From Candidatus Opitulatrix roisinitermitis (lineage in GTDB: Bacteria; Actinomycetota; Actinomycetes; Actinomycetales; Bifidobacteriaceae), in assembly GCA_031288055.1 (NCBI GenBank), contig JAITSD010000072.1, positions 1 to 7,529 on the forward strand: a stretch of 7,529 nt of DNA, read 5' to 3'. Below are positions 6,824-7,529 of the stretch, piece by piece (the first letter of the stretch is position 1; every line of letters begins with the position of its first letter). The notes beneath the pieces are model-generated. The model had not been told where the DNA came from. It worked only from the letters and a program-made list of their open reading frames with translations, and made no database searches. The position numbers and the translations under genes are program-made.

Positions 6824-7449
6824 ATAATTAGCGGCGACTGAAAAAGTAATCTATATTTTCCAAGAGGAACATTTTCTTTAGCGTTGTCCCAATATTTAAG
6901 TATGTCGGTTTGCCAATTAGTACCTTCAGTCCATATGTGGTATGTCTTACCTTCGTCTAATTTGAAAAGAGTGGCTAATTGTTGCACTCCTTGGACGACT
7001 TGATAGCCTGTTGGCAGTGTTATAAGAGGCACATCAACTCCACCCCTAGATGAAATTGTAAACTCAGCATCAAGAGATAAACTACCTATTATCATTCCAT
7101 TAGGCTGCTCGTAGCCTATATACAAGTTTTCATAAGTTACTCCCCAAGAGAAATAAGAATTGGTATTTTTAATTATTGAAAAATTATATTCCCTACCTAT
7201 TTCAGCATATTTTGTATAAACGCTTTTGGCACTAGGAAATTGATTATCAGTATTACTAGTGTCAAGAGAATTAACCTTACCCAAATTAGTTAAAGCTTGG
7301 CTAGCTGAATTAGCCCCCGTGCCGCCTTTAGTTAAGGGCAAAGTTGTTGAACTTGAACTAGCGTTAGCTTGAGTGAAACAACCGCTAATAAATCCCAAAA
7401 TGACTAATAAAAATATGTTAATTAAGACGCCAAATTTTTTAATATTCAT
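6811..7449 (-). CDS. Predicted lipoprotein with phage tail-fibre-like module
   Basis: A 212-residue predicted surface lipoprotein of unknown function. The N-terminus MNIKK, a hydrophobic stretch at 6-20 and ISGC (lipobox, Cys24) form a type II signal peptide. After a Ser/Thr linker comes LPLTKGGTGANSASQALTNLG (37-57), the motif seen in phage tail fibres (TKGGTGA...NLG), then DTSNTDNQFPSAKSVYTKYA (63-82), the second element common in such fibres (D...PSAKAVY). The remaining part, about 85-212, is not recognised. It holds LPTGY (145-149), recalling the LPxGYRP stretch near tail-fibre tips, and several aromatic beta-strand-like segments, and ends KYRLLFQSPLIIKKV. No phage structural gene is adjacent. 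The ATG is supported by the signal peptide; GGAAT about eleven bases upstream is at best a weak ribosome site. It may be a domesticated fibre-derived adhesin, or a cargo-like surface protein. The lipoprotein call is firm; the role is open. Confidence 0.82.
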   Translation of the reverse strand: MNIKKFGVLINIFLLVILGFISGCFTQANASSSSTTLPLTKGGTGANSASQALTNLGKVNSLDTSNTDNQFPSAKSVYTKYAEIGREYNFSIIKNTNSYFSWGVTYENLYIGYEQPNGMIIGSLSLDAEFTISSRGGVDVPLITLPTGYQVVQGVQQLATLFKLDEGKTYHIWTEGTNWQTDILKYWDNAKENVPLGKYRLLFQSPLIIKKV

Positions 7450-7462
7450 ACTAAATTATTCC

Positions 7463-7472
7463 AAAAAAAAAA
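7463..7472 (-). repeat. A10/T10 homopolymer upstream of the lipoprotein gene
   Basis: Ten consecutive A on the plus strand (T10 in the lipoprotein sense) end 14 bp before its start codon. Nearby AATAAT and TAATTT are -10-like and TTAACC just upstream of the tract is weakly -35-like, so the tract may lie inside the promoter spacer. It could alternatively be the U-run of a very weak terminator following CGG...CCG. Homopolymers of this length tend to slip. Confidence 0.6.
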
Positions 7473-7493
7473 CGGTTAATAGCCCCGATAATT

Positions 7494-7528
7494 TTCTAAT
7501 AAAATTGTTAGAAGGGACTGCTACCCTT
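7494..7528. other. Two overlapping small inverted repeats at the window end
   Basis: TTCTAA (7494-7499) pairs with TTAGAA (7508-7513) across an 8-base loop, and AAGGG (7512-7516) pairs with CCCTT (7524-7528) across a 7-base loop. The two stems share bases 7512-7513, so they would be mutually exclusive in RNA. They could belong to a terminator or leader upstream of the lipoprotein gene. The sequence is cut off by the window, so no firm function can be given. Confidence 0.3.
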
Positions 7529-7529
7529 T

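Noticed and set aside
6811..7449. Prophage remnant
   Set aside because: Only a fibre-like motif is present. The protein has its own lipoprotein signal peptide and the neighbouring genes are chromosomal; no integrase, attachment site or virion gene is visible in the window.

Overview
The window looks like ordinary chromosome from a low-GC member of the Actinomycetota (Actinobacteria). Two proteins point there by family resemblance. The penicillin-binding protein has a Cys-rich spacer ending in FFCDYV and a GYTPQIATAVWVG motif. The stand-alone RecB-like nuclease begins LSPTAAKNFTKCPLAFR and ends with a CNWC...CPLFGG cluster. The metallophosphoesterase, with GSND in place of the usual GNHD and an FLCPPAVTILEI end, agrees with this. 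Base composition is far below that of typical actinobacteria: sampled lines run from about 25% to 47% GC and coding thirds are A/T-biased. A reduced or host-associated lineage is therefore plausible, but the genus cannot be named from sequence alone.

Layout: (i) 1-1769 (+), the 3' part of a class A penicillin-binding protein with a Pro/Thr-rich tail. (ii) 1772-2425 (+), two bases further on, a C-terminally short MenA-type prenyltransferase. (iii) 2467-4156 (-), a two-gene unit of RecB-like 4Fe-4S nuclease followed by metallophosphoesterase, overlapping by 8 bp. (iv) 4182-6796 (+), a single-chain iron-sulfur L-serine ammonia-lyase followed by a membrane GT2 glycosyltransferase; the junction carries a perfect 18-bp tandem duplication. 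Units (iii) and (iv) diverge from a gap of only 25 bp. (v) 6811-7449 (-), a small predicted lipoprotein built on a phage tail-fibre-like module, convergent with the glycosyltransferase. The rest, 7450-7529, is a short leader region with an A10 tract and small inverted repeats.

The genes do not form one pathway. The penicillin-binding protein, the glycosyltransferase and the lipoprotein act at the envelope. The MenA-like protein would belong to quinone synthesis if it works. The lyase turns serine into pyruvate and ammonia, and the nuclease and phosphoesterase are housekeeping-type enzymes. No RNA gene, CRISPR array, insertion sequence or prophage block is visible. The most unusual items are the lipoprotein with a tail-fibre-like domain, the truncated MenA, the duplicated stop/start junction and the very compact divergent promoter.
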